A DNA stretch of 64,000 nt from Pedobacter nyackensis (GTDB lineage: Bacteria; Bacteroidota; Bacteroidia; Sphingobacteriales; Sphingobacteriaceae), in assembly GCF_900176505.1 (NCBI RefSeq), contig NZ_FWYB01000012.1, forward strand, positions 107,241 through 171,240, in the 5' to 3' direction. The notes below the pieces were generated by a model. The model was not told the origin of the DNA. It did no database searches and saw only the letters and a list, made by a program, of their open reading frames with translations. Shown here in pieces: positions 33,090 through 42,200 of this stretch; position 1 is the stretch's first letter; each line of letters starts with the position of its first letter. The position numbers and the translations under genes are program-made.

Positions 33090-33869
33090 CTAGTTGTGGT
33101 CTTGAATTAATGCTTCATTTTCTTCCAGGTACAGAGAGCTGTAAGAAGGAATAGAGGCATTAATAAATAATACCGTTTTATTTTGCATCGCATTGATGAC
33201 CGTGCCTACCAGTTCTTGTGGTACAGCAGGGCAGCCTTGACTGCGACCTAATCTGCCTAGTGAACTAATGGAGCTCTGACTTACATAGTCTGCACCATGA
33301 ACCACGATGGCTCTTTTACGCGCATTGGTATTAAAACCTTCGTCCATACCATCCAGACGCAAAGAAAGGCCATGCTTGCCGCGATAGGTTTCACCGGTTA
33401 CATAAAAGCCAATACTGCTTTTATTTGATTCCCTGGTGTTCGAAAAATTGGTGGCGCGATCTGCACCACTAAAAGTACCGTGAGCTACCCAGGTATTCAA
33501 TAGCAATGTTCCCTTGTCAAGATCTACAATCCACATACGTTTCTTCGTACTGCTTTGATCGAAATCTGCAATGGTTAAAATTGATTTGTTATCCGAAATC
33601 TTACCAGCCGTTTTTAGGTTATAAAAACCTGTTACTGCTTTAGTAAACACATCGTACGACAAGCCACTTTGCGCAAGCTGCGCACTCTCATAAATTTCTT
33701 TAACATTTACAATAGGTGCCCTTGGTGTCGAAAGTGTCGAACTGGTATCAGCAATTGCTGGATTCGGGTCTACTGCTGGTTTACTTTTTACTGGTATCCA
33801 GCTGATCATGGTGAGTGCAAATGTAACTATAACTAATCCCGCAACTCCTAAAATACTACTTCTCTTCAT
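33090..33869 (-). CDS. Murein L,D-transpeptidase catalytic domain family protein
   Basis: A 259-residue exported protein. An N-terminal signal or anchor helix (ILGVAGLVIVTFALTMISW) is followed by a low-complexity linker and a domain that carries the YkuD-type catalytic pattern: H191 in VVHGADYVS and C213 in GRSQGCPAVP, the HG...SxGCP arrangement. Enzymes of this fold make 3-3 cross-links in peptidoglycan or attach proteins to it. The particular branch, with YDVFTKAVTGFYNLK before the domain, is the Bacteroidota 'L,D-transpeptidase catalytic domain family', whose activity has little direct proof. It acts in the periplasm. Single gene. Confidence 0.85.
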   Translation of the reverse strand: MKRSSILGVAGLVIVTFALTMISWIPVKSKPAVDPNPAIADTSSTLSTPRAPIVNVKEIYESAQLAQSGLSYDVFTKAVTGFYNLKTAGKISDNKSILTIADFDQSSTKKRMWIVDLDKGTLLLNTWVAHGTFSGADRATNFSNTRESNKSSIGFYVTGETYRGKHGLSLRLDGMDEGFNTNARKRAIVVHGADYVSQSSISSLGRLGRSQGCPAVPQELVGTVINAMQNKTVLFINASIPSYSSLYLEENEALIQDHN

Positions 33870-34063
33870 AAGTTATTATCTTGCCCTCCGGCACTATATA
33901 TTTAAAAATGATTCCTGTTTTGTCTAACTATTATTGTTTAAGTTTTTACAAATATAGGAAAATGATTTTTTAAAACTAGCTTATAATTAAGTGATTACGT
34001 TTTTGTGACTTGGTAAAATGCTCCAGTCGTTTACCAGATCAGCCCGAATCGGCCCCTGTTTAT

Positions 34064-34420
34064 TTAATTTTGAGCCTTACTCATTAACGTAATAATTCGT
34101 TCCTTATCGTTGATCTGGTCCTTCAAAGTCGATACAAGTTCCGTATAATTTTTTATACTTAACCTGTAGTCTCCATACTCATGAACCGACTCGGATATGA
34201 GGTTGGGAACAGCCATGAAATCTTCCTCATTGCCTTCAAAAAAGTTTTTGGCCGGTACTTCCAGTATTTTTGCCATCAGTAACAAATCTTTGTATTTGAT
34301 AGACTCGTTGATCAGACTAAGTCTTAAGCCATCGAAGGTTTTTCCCATGCTAACAGCAAGCCAACTTAACGATCTGTGTTTCTCTTTTAGAATGCTATCA
34401 ATCAGTGTTTTTAAAGACAT
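34064..34420 (-). CDS. Small HTH (XRE-like) regulator with C-terminal coiled coil
   Basis: A 118-residue protein. Residues 1-65 fit a helix-turn-helix of the lambda repressor type (SWLAVSMGKTFDGLRLSLIN as helices 2-3 and YKDLLLMAKILEVPAKNFF as helices 4-5), and residues 85-115 (YTELVSTLKDQINDKERI) form a likely dimerising coiled coil. This HTH plus short coiled coil layout is common in Bacteroidota regulators. The recognition helix is not strongly canonical. The stretch upstream of it holds the second ncRNA copy, transcribed the other way. Confidence 0.65.
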   Translation of the reverse strand: MSLKTLIDSILKEKHRSLSWLAVSMGKTFDGLRLSLINESIKYKDLLLMAKILEVPAKNFFEGNEEDFMAVPNLISESVHEYGDYRLSIKNYTELVSTLKDQINDKERIITLMSKAQN

Positions 34421-34617
34421 ATATGAAATATTTTAAGCAAAATAAGAATTGTTTTGTAAATAAAGTAACTATTTGCCTATAATTTTTATTGTTTATGCAT
34501 AAAAATATTGTATGGATGCTTAAATAAACGATTTTGTTGCTATAAAAATATTGGGTTTTTGTCCAAAAAAATATAGGGGTAGCATCATGTAAAAGACGTT
34601 TTTTTTGAAATATCCTA

Positions 34618-34647
34618 TTGACAATCAGGTTTTTTTATATACCTTTA
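34618..34647 (+). promoter_or_regulatory. Bacteroidota-type promoter of ncRNA copy 2
   Basis: TTG at 34618-34620, a 19-base spacer and TACCTTTA at 34640-34647. This is close to the consensus for the major sigma factor and resembles the tRNA-Glu promoter (60545-60574), which has the same spacing. Confidence 0.7.
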
Positions 34648-34648
34648 C

Positions 34649-34706
34649 ATCGAGAGCGTTAATTTGCGGGGGCAATCAGTCTTTTAGACCTGCCTCCGCT
34701 TTTTTT
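34649..34706 (+). ncRNA. Candidate short RNA, copy 2 (TCGAGAGCG family)
   Basis: The tag TCGAGAGCGTTAATTT (34650-34665) is identical to copy 1 (25857-25872) and stands at the same distance from the -7 box. A different hairpin follows: GCGGGGGCA (34666-34674) with TGCCTCCGC (34691-34699), then seven T. The transcript would be about 50-55 bases and ends facing a convergent gene, so it cannot be a 5' leader of that gene. This makes a free-standing RNA the best reading for this copy. No ORF with a start codon fits inside. Confidence 0.6.
34666..34706. terminator. Terminator of ncRNA copy 2, perhaps shared
   Basis: A 9-bp stem with one G-T pair (34666-34674 with 34691-34699), a 16-base loop and TTTTTTT at 34700-34706. 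It ends 3 bases before the last codon of the convergent minus-strand gene at 34710 and may also stop that transcript, although the A-run needed on its 5' side is missing. Confidence 0.75.
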
Positions 34707-34709
34707 GTT

Positions 34710-35774
34710 TTATAATTTCACCTGTCGGATGATATTTTTGATATTCAGCTCGATGATATCAGTCATATTTCTGCATTCCCGGTACTGAGAATCTTCAAAA
34801 TATTCGGCCATTCCGTTTTTTAAAGTGATGATATTCTCGTCCGTGGTTAGTATTTCGGTGCTTGACACATCCCGTAAATCAGTAAGACGGTGTCTTTCAC
34901 TCCGAACCCGGTGCAGGAGAGAGGATTTTTCTTCCTGCTGATATTGAAGAAAGGTTTTATCGGTAAGCTGCTCCATACCCAATTTTACATAGGGGTAGTT
35001 TTCTTTAAAAAACTGGGGCAGGTATACTTTTATATTGCCCTCATAAAATTGCTGATCGAAATCAATGGCCCTTATTCTGAACTGGATGTCGTCAAAATCA
35101 GGAGTAATCTGCATCACAAAGTTATAAGCCCGCATATCACCCAGTAACATTACTAAACAACGTTCGTTAAATTTCACAAACTCCTTGGCGATACGGGTTG
35201 GATTGTACTCCGGATTGTGGAGATAGGTTTTTGCAAATACATCGCCCGGAATTCCGGCTATATGTTCTTCAATTAAGGTCTCCCTGTCTACCAGATAGTT
35301 AACCTGGTTTGGCGAGAGGATATGTTCCAGCTCTAAACCATATATTCTGGAGGCATCTGCCTTTTTTACGTAAAAGTAGTCGTACACATCATTTAAGCGG
35401 TTTACAATTCTGATGCGGAAAGGGTTGGTGTTGCCAAAAGTACAGTATTCAATTTTGTCGATGTATTTGTGCTGTACAATGCGCAAATTACCTGATGCCT
35501 TTAAATTGGCATATACGATTTTAAGGCCATTGTGTAAATCCGACATCTGGCTGTCGGTATAGATCGGTGCTTCCCAAAGCGAATCTTTGCCATACTTATC
35601 CATAATGGGATAAGCCTCCGTAAAATCCAATAAGTCATTATAGGTGATAGGCAGTTTAGATTCCCGCTGATAGGTTTTAAGGTATTTCTGTAAAGCAGGG
35701 GATACCGGGAATATTGGTTTCTTGCGCGATATTTTTACGTCATTGGAGTCCATCAGCAGGTAATTTATGCTCAA
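34710..35774 (-). CDS. Uncharacterised protein with kinase-fold-like motifs
   Basis: A 354-residue soluble protein of unknown function, apparently a single gene. It has a set of short motifs in the order used by protein-kinase-like and HipA-like folds: a lysine in FYVKKAD (134-140), an acidic EEH (169-171), LGDMRAYNFVM (211-221), which resembles a catalytic loop HGDxxxxN, and RAIDFDQQ (235-242), which resembles the metal-binding DFD/DFG. No clear glycine-rich loop is present. The C-terminus is helical. I infer a distant kinase-like ATP-binding fold but with low confidence; the gene could equally be a structural relative without activity. In-frame starts at residue 1 and residue 8 are both possible. 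Confidence 0.6.
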   Translation of the reverse strand: MSINYLLMDSNDVKISRKKPIFPVSPALQKYLKTYQRESKLPITYNDLLDFTEAYPIMDKYGKDSLWEAPIYTDSQMSDLHNGLKIVYANLKASGNLRIVQHKYIDKIEYCTFGNTNPFRIRIVNRLNDVYDYFYVKKADASRIYGLELEHILSPNQVNYLVDRETLIEEHIAGIPGDVFAKTYLHNPEYNPTRIAKEFVKFNERCLVMLLGDMRAYNFVMQITPDFDDIQFRIRAIDFDQQFYEGNIKVYLPQFFKENYPYVKLGMEQLTDKTFLQYQQEEKSSLLHRVRSERHRLTDLRDVSSTEILTTDENIITLKNGMAEYFEDSQYRECRNMTDIIELNIKNIIRQVKL

Positions 35775-35907
35775 TTTACTGTTTTCTGTACAGAGTTTTG
35801 TAACGGCCAGGTATATTTCATTTGAATTTCATATTGATGTTGGTTTAAAGTCATATCCATATCAGCAGAGATGTTTTGATCGTCGGGGATATTAGCTTTG
35901 TGACCTC

Positions 35908-36915
35908 ATGAAAAAAATCCTCAATTCCATTCCATATTCAGTGCTGGATCTTGCAACCGTAATAGAGGGCAAAACGCCGGCCGATACTTTTAAGAACAGT
36001 TTAGATCTTGCGCAGCATGTCGAAAAATGGGGTTTTAACCGTTACTGGCTGGCCGAACATCATAACATGATCAGCGTGGCGAGCTCGGCTACCTCGGTAG
36101 TGATAGGTCATATTGCAGGTGGAACCAACACCATCAGGGTAGGATCGGGAGGAATTATGCTGCCTAACCATTCGCCATTGATTATTGCCGAGCAGTTTGG
36201 TACCCTGGCTTCTTTGTATCCGGGCAGGATTGATTTAGGATTGGGGAGAGCGCCGGGCACTGATCAGGTTACAGCGGCAGCGATAAGGGGGGACCTGCGT
36301 TTCCAGGCAGCTCAGGATTTCCCAAATGAGGTAATGAAATTGCAGGCTTACCTATCCCTAGAAAATAGCAATAGTAGCGTGCGCGCTATTCCGGGTGAAG
36401 GGCTTGATATTCCGATCTGGATATTAGGCTCAAGTACCGAAAGCGCGCGTTTGGCAGCAGCCTTTGGCCTGCCTTATGCATTTGCCAGTCATTTTGCACC
36501 AGCCCAGTTTATGGCTGCTATTAATATATACCGACAAAATTTTAAACCATCCGAACACCTGGCCGAGCCTTATGTGCTTGCCTGTGTAAATGTGGTAGCT
36601 GCGGATACGGATGCTGAAGCCAACAAATTGGTGACTTCACTTTATCAGTTGTTTTTGGGTATCGTTACCGGTAAACGCCGTTTGTTACAGCCGCCTGTGG
36701 ATGATATGAACCAGGTATGGGATGTTTACGAAGAGGAACAGGCAAGTCAGATGCTGGCTTGTACTTTTGTAGGTAGTAAAGAAACGCTGAAGACTGATCT
36801 TCAGCAGTTCCTTGATCAGACCGGGGTTGATGAGATTATGGCAACTTCACATATTTTTGACCATGCAGCCAGATTAAGATCTTATGAATTGCTGGCCGAA
36901 GTATTTAAAGTCTGA
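35908..36915 (+). CDS. LLM-class flavin-dependent oxidoreductase
   Basis: A 335-residue luciferase-like monooxygenase-family enzyme with a TIM barrel. Typical segments are visible: YSVLDLATVIEGKTPAD at the N-terminus, NRYWLAEHHNMISVASSATS, IRVGSGGIMLPNHSPLIIAE and LYPGRIDLGLGRAPGTD, all family hallmarks. These bind FMN and reduce or oxygenate small organic substrates; the AEHH and PNHSP motifs place it in the subgroup with alkanal monooxygenase-like names. Physiological substrate unknown. It has a possible -7 box TAGCTTTG at 35893-35900, only 7 bases before the ATG, so its mRNA may be nearly leaderless. Confidence 0.92.
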   Translation: MKKILNSIPYSVLDLATVIEGKTPADTFKNSLDLAQHVEKWGFNRYWLAEHHNMISVASSATSVVIGHIAGGTNTIRVGSGGIMLPNHSPLIIAEQFGTLASLYPGRIDLGLGRAPGTDQVTAAAIRGDLRFQAAQDFPNEVMKLQAYLSLENSNSSVRAIPGEGLDIPIWILGSSTESARLAAAFGLPYAFASHFAPAQFMAAINIYRQNFKPSEHLAEPYVLACVNVVAADTDAEANKLVTSLYQLFLGIVTGKRRLLQPPVDDMNQVWDVYEEEQASQMLACTFVGSKETLKTDLQQFLDQTGVDEIMATSHIFDHAARLRSYELLAEVFKV

Positions 36916-37109
36916 AAAGAAAGATTGTAAATTATAGAGAAACAAGGTTTTGTAGCTTAATGTAGTAAATTGATATTATTCTCATAACAGTAATTTGAAA
37001 ATTATTATTTAATATTGGCGTAGGTCTTAATAATTAAACTTTAATGTGTAAACATTTTATTTTATTTAATTAACCTGCTAACCAAATGATTTTCCGGATT
37101 GCTAAGTTT

Positions 37110-37688
37110 ATGAACCTGTACGGTAAACTTTCTGACGCTGAATTGGTGGACTTACTGAAGTCTGGTGATCAGACTGCGTTTACTGAAATTTTTAACCGCT
37201 TCCAATCTTTGTTGTATATTTTTGCCTATAAAAGGACTGGCAACAGGGAAGAGGCAAAAGACCTGATTCATGAACTTTTTTTGATGTTATGGGAAAAGAG
37301 AAGCGAACTTCACATTCCTTCCGGCTTACCTGCATATTTATTTACAGTGCTCCGGAACCGAATATTTGATTTGTATAAACGCAAAAAAGTAAGTCAACGC
37401 TATATTGAAACTTTTCAGAAATATTTAGACCATAATCATAACACCACTGATCATTTAATCAGGCATAATAATCTTTCCGAACTTATAAGTAGAGAGATTG
37501 CAGCACTTCCTTGTAAAATGCGTGAAGTATTTGAGCTTAGCCGTAAAACTAATCTGACAAGGAAGGAAATTGCCTTAACGCTCAATCTTTCCGAGCAAAC
37601 TGTTAAAAGCCATATGCATCATGCCTTGAAAATTCTCAAGGGAAGACTTGGGTATATGCTTGCTTTTGTGTTTATCATTTATCCTTAA
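37110..37688 (+). CDS. ECF RNA polymerase sigma-70 factor
   Basis: A sigma factor of about 192 residues. Region 2 is NREEAKDLIHELFLMLWEKR and region 4 is LTRKEIALTLNLSEQTVKSH followed by MHHALKILK. It fits the Bacteroidota FecI-like group, which drives one adjacent SusC/D locus and is held by the FecR protein. ATG 37110 is chosen because the family usually begins a few residues before LSDAELVDLLKSGD; ATG 37086 would add eight residues. FecR lies 58 bases downstream and SusC follows. The likely signal is glycan or complex binding by the SusC plug, passed through FecR. Confidence 0.9.
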   Translation: MNLYGKLSDAELVDLLKSGDQTAFTEIFNRFQSLLYIFAYKRTGNREEAKDLIHELFLMLWEKRSELHIPSGLPAYLFTVLRNRIFDLYKRKKVSQRYIETFQKYLDHNHNTTDHLIRHNNLSELISREIAALPCKMREVFELSRKTNLTRKEIALTLNLSEQTVKSHMHHALKILKGRLGYMLAFVFIIYP

Positions 37689-37746
37689 AATTTATTTAAC
37701 CCCTACGGCTTAGCAAATCGTTATGTATTAAAAGAGCATAAAAAAA

Positions 37747-38901
37747 ATGCAGCATAACGACGCAAAAAGCCTGTTTGAGAAATACCAGTCCGGATTATGT
37801 ACACCGGAAGAAAAAGAAATTGTAGAGAATTGGCTAACGTTTGGTGAGGCCAGTAGCTTTGATTTATCTGATGATGAACTAAAACACGATCTGACTGAAC
37901 TCCAAACCCGTGTTGCGGATATTACAATAGTGAAAAAGATTGTCCTATGGCCACGTATAGTGGCTGCTGCCATGTTATTGATTTTTAGCGGGGTGGGACT
38001 ATATATTTATAAGCAAAAAAGAGATGTTGATCTTCCAGTGATCGCTGCGCATCAGGATATTGCTCCGGGTAGCGATAAAGCTATTCTGACACTGGCCAAC
38101 GGCTCTAGAATCTCTTTAACTGATGCTGCCGGCGGAGAACTTGTTAAACACTCAGGGATTGTTATTTTAAAAAATAAGGAAGGACAGCTGGTTTATCAGG
38201 TTACAGGAAAAAGCAAAGGTAAGGCTTTAGCTTATAACACTATCGAAACCCCCAAAGGTGGCCAGCATCAGGTTGTATTGGCAGATGGTACAAGGGTATG
38301 GTTAAATGCAGCATCATCTATTAAATTCCCTGAAAATTTTACGAATGCCAATCAACGTAAAGTAGAGTTAAAGGGAGAGGCGTATTTTGAAGTTAAAAAG
38401 GATCAAAACCGTCCTTTTGTGGTACTTACCAACAGGCAGTACATCGAGGTGTTGGGTACCCATTTCAATGTAAATAGTTATGCAGATGAGTCTAGATCAG
38501 CCACAACTTTATTGGAAGGTTCTGTTAAGGTTTGTCCGGTAGGCCAGGAGAAGGCGAATGTTGGTGTAGTATTTTTTGACCTTGCTACAGTAATAAAACC
38601 GGGGCAGCAGGCAAGCACTTCAAATGGTGACCTGAAGATATTAAGCCCGGAAATTGACCAGGTAATGGATTGGAAGAATGGTGATTTTATGTTCAAGCAA
38701 GAGAGCCTGGCAGGCATCATGCGTAAAGTTTCCCGTTGGTACGATGTTACTGTTCAGTATGATAAAGGTATTGATGTGAACCAAACCTATAGCGGTTTGG
38801 TGTCCAGATCTAAAAATATATCAGAAGTATTAAAGATTATGCAATCGGCTGGCCAGCTAAAATTCGAAGTAGATGGGAGGAAAGTGATCGTAAAGAATTA
38901 G
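37747..38901 (+). CDS. FecR-family anti-sigma factor
   Basis: A 384-residue inner-membrane protein. The N-terminal cytoplasmic part (about 1-75) holds the sigma-binding segment, a single membrane helix follows (IVAAAMLLIFSGVGLYIY, about residues 75-95), and the periplasmic part has the FecR domain (GGQHQVVLADGTRVWLNAAS, KVELKGEAYFEVKKD, IEVLGTHFNVNSYAD) and a C-terminal STN-like end (IDQVMDWKNGDFMF, SLAGIMRKVSRWYDV). In Fec/Sus signalling it binds the N-terminal domain of the SusC-type receptor in the periplasm and frees the sigma factor. Gene order sigma, FecR, SusC is the usual one. Confidence 0.93.
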   Translation: MQHNDAKSLFEKYQSGLCTPEEKEIVENWLTFGEASSFDLSDDELKHDLTELQTRVADITIVKKIVLWPRIVAAAMLLIFSGVGLYIYKQKRDVDLPVIAAHQDIAPGSDKAILTLANGSRISLTDAAGGELVKHSGIVILKNKEGQLVYQVTGKSKGKALAYNTIETPKGGQHQVVLADGTRVWLNAASSIKFPENFTNANQRKVELKGEAYFEVKKDQNRPFVVLTNRQYIEVLGTHFNVNSYADESRSATTLLEGSVKVCPVGQEKANVGVVFFDLATVIKPGQQASTSNGDLKILSPEIDQVMDWKNGDFMFKQESLAGIMRKVSRWYDVTVQYDKGIDVNQTYSGLVSRSKNISEVLKIMQSAGQLKFEVDGRKVIVKN

Positions 38902-39049
38902 TACTATGGTGAAACAGCCTAAACCACAGTTGATAAAAAAACAAACATACACAATAACCTGAATTGGCTTATAAACCAATAAAAACCAAATCAAATGAAA
39001 CCAAACTTCAAAAACAGTAGCTAAGCTTTAGGATGATAGGATTAAAAAT

Positions 39050-39118
39050 TACCGGGAATGCTGGAAACACGCCCGGTAAAAGTTTAATGCTTATTCATTA
39101 AAACCCAATAAAATTGGG
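39050..39118. repeat. Two short hairpins in the leader before susC
   Basis: TACCGGG (39050-39056) and CCCGGTA (39072-39078) form a perfect 7-bp inverted repeat, and CCCAAT (39104-39109) with ATTGGG (39113-39118) forms a 6-bp stem with a three-base loop. They lie in the 305-base gap between fecR and susC, which holds nothing else I recognise. The long leader is normal for SusC genes, many of which are controlled there by the sigma factor or by antisense RNA; these hairpins are candidates for such control, without proof. Confidence 0.35.
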
Positions 39119-39206
39119 TATTGCGTAAATCAATTGATTAATGAACGATGTGAAGTGTTTGCCCTTCGAAAGTATACACAACACAGATTTAAACAGATTC
39201 AAATGT

Positions 39207-42200
39207 ATGAAATTTTACATTAAAAGTGTGTGCAGGCCGCCGGCTGGCATAGCGAAATTCTTGTTGGTCATTAATTCGCTAAAGCGAATTGATCCGACAG
39301 TTAAAAGACAAATAATTATGAGGTTCAACCTGATTATAGTACTATTAACAGCCACAATTTTACATGTGAGTGCAAGCTCTTACAGCCAAAGTGTTACCCT
39401 GAAGTATAAAAATGCTGCTTTGATAAGTGTTTTTAAGGAAATCAGATCACAAACAGGATATGATTTTTTTTACAGCGACAAATTGATGAACGGTGCAAAA
39501 CCCGTTAACCTTAACCTGAACAATGTGAGTCTGGAAAATGCGCTAAAGATTTGCTTTGCCGACCAGCCATTGAGCTATTCTATTGAAAACAAAACCGTGA
39601 TTGTTAAACACAAAGAAACTTCCATACTCGATAAAGTACTTGGGTATTTTAGCGCTGTGGATTTGCGTGGACGTGTTTTAGATGAAAACGGACTGCCCTT
39701 GATAGGTGTAAGTGTTAAAATTAAAGGTGGTACAGGCGGCGTAAGTACCAATAGTAATGGTGAATTCATAATTAAACTGCCCGAGGGGAGCGAAACCCTG
39801 ATATTTAGCTATATTGGTTACCAGACTAAAGAGATATCCGTAAATAACAACACGGTACTTAATGTAACCCTTCTGGAAGCTAATAAAGGACTTGATGAAG
39901 TTATTGTAGTAGGTTATGGTTCTCAAAAGAAAAGAAATGTAATTGGTTCGGTAGCTCAGATCAATAGCGACGATTTGAAGCAAATGCCAACCATGAACAT
40001 CACCAATATGTTGTCGGGACGTTTGCCGGGTATTACGACCTTACAGCAATCGGGCCGGCCGGGAGCAGATGATGCTACACTTAGAATCAGAGGAACATCT
40101 TCTTATCAGGGAAGTCAGGGGCCGATTGCCATTGTTGATGGCGTTGAGCGTCCTTTTGCTCAATTGGATCCGAATGAAATTGAAAGTATTTCCATATTGA
40201 AAGATGCGGTTGCTTTATCCGTATACGGTTTGCAGGCTGCAAATGGAATTATACTGGTCACCACTAAAAGAGGTAAGGCTCAGCAACCAAAAATCAGTTA
40301 TGATGGTGCAGTAATGGTTAATTCTAATACACGTTTTCCTAAGTTTTTGGATGGACCAGATTATATGGAATGGTTTTCAAGAGCTGAAGAGTTGGATAAT
40401 GAATACAGAATTAGTACAGACCAGGATCCTAACCCTCTGACTTATAATAAAGCTCAGATTAATGCGCTAAGGAATGGGACGAATACCAACCCATTGTTTG
40501 GAAATACCGATTGGGTAGGTGAGTTTTTAGGTAAAAAAAGTACTTCTCAAAGCCATAGTGTAACGGTAAGGGGAGGAACAGAACGGGTAAAGTATTTCTC
40601 CAATATTGGTTATCTGGATCAGGAAGGTATTGTAGCCAATACTGGTTTTAAACGGTTTAATCTGCGTACAAATCTTGATGCGCAATTGAACAGTATCTTA
40701 TCAGTTGCTTTTGATATCAATGCGCAAATGCATAAAACCCGTACACCAGGGATATCGCCGGATAATACTGCTTACATGAATCCCTTTTATCAGGCGGTAA
40801 GAACTTTACCGAATATGCCGATGTATGCTCCAAATGGTTTACCTACGGCTTACAATAGTAATGCAGGGTATGTGAATCCAATTGCATCGGTGATGCAATC
40901 TGGTTACCAACATGGCGAGGCTAACGTATTCCAGACTTCATTGGCTTTTAATGTAAAAGTTCCCTGGGTTAGTGGGCTTTCGGGTAAAGTACTTACCTCA
41001 TTTGATAAAACCGGAACAGAAAATAAGAACTGGCTTACCCCTTATCCGTTAATGGGGAGAGGTAGAAATCAAATTTCAGGCAATTATACCCTAATACCTA
41101 GCCCTCCTGGTTTTTCAGTAACTACCTTACGTCAGAACTATAATCAAAACAATAGATTAACTTTTCAGCCTAGTTTAAACTATACGAAAACCTTTGGCAG
41201 CCACACGTTCAATGCCCTGGCATTATATGAATGGGCAAGAACTAAAAGTAGTTTGTTCTCAACTGGAGCTAGAAACTTTGCTTTAACCGAGCTGCATGAT
41301 ATAGATTTTGGTAGTTCTGCAACGCTTGATTTTGTCAGCCCGACAGGTTCAAGTAGAAATAAGGCAAGACAGGGATATGTAGGAAGGATTAATTACGCTT
41401 ATAAAAATAAATATTTGTTTGAAGCCGCTATGCGGGCAGATGCTTCTATAAGCTTCCCTGAGGAAGGTCGTTGGGGGTATTTCCCGGGAGCAGGATTAGG
41501 GTGGATCGTAAGTGAGGAGAATTTCTTTGAAAAAATAAAAAACACGGTTAATTTCTTTAAAATCAAGGCCTCTCATGGTGTATTAGGTAAGGAAGCAACA
41601 GTTACTGAATTTGCCTATCTACCTAGCTTTGCTTTTACAGAAAATCCGGTTGCCGTGATTGGTGGATCACCCGTTTCGGCATTATATACAGGTACACCGC
41701 CAAACAGAGATCTGACCTGGGAAAGACATAGAGTAACGAATGTAGGTTTTGAAGCAGAATTGTGGAATGGTAAACTGGGGGTTGATTTTGATTATTTTTA
41801 TAAGGTTGTTACGGATATATTAACCACCAGAAGTGGTCTTTACCCATCTTCTGTAGGTGGGAATTTTCCATCAACATTTAACGATGGTATCACAGATAAT
41901 AGAGGTTTTGACCTGCAAATAAAGCATCGCAATAACCTGGGCAAATTTAGCTATGCAGTAACCGGTAATTTTAACTGGGCACGAAACAAGATCATCTTAA
42001 TTAATGAAGTTCAATCTTTGCCCTCCTGGCAAAAAAGAACAGGCAGGCCAATAGGTGAAAAGCTAGGTTTTGTAGTAGATGGGTTTTATCAGAACTGGGA
42101 TGAAGCGCGAAATGGTTCTTCACCAAGCAGTGGTATCATAGCCCCTGGGTTTTTCAAGTATAGAGATTTGAATGGAGATGGTCGTGTTACGCGTGATGCT

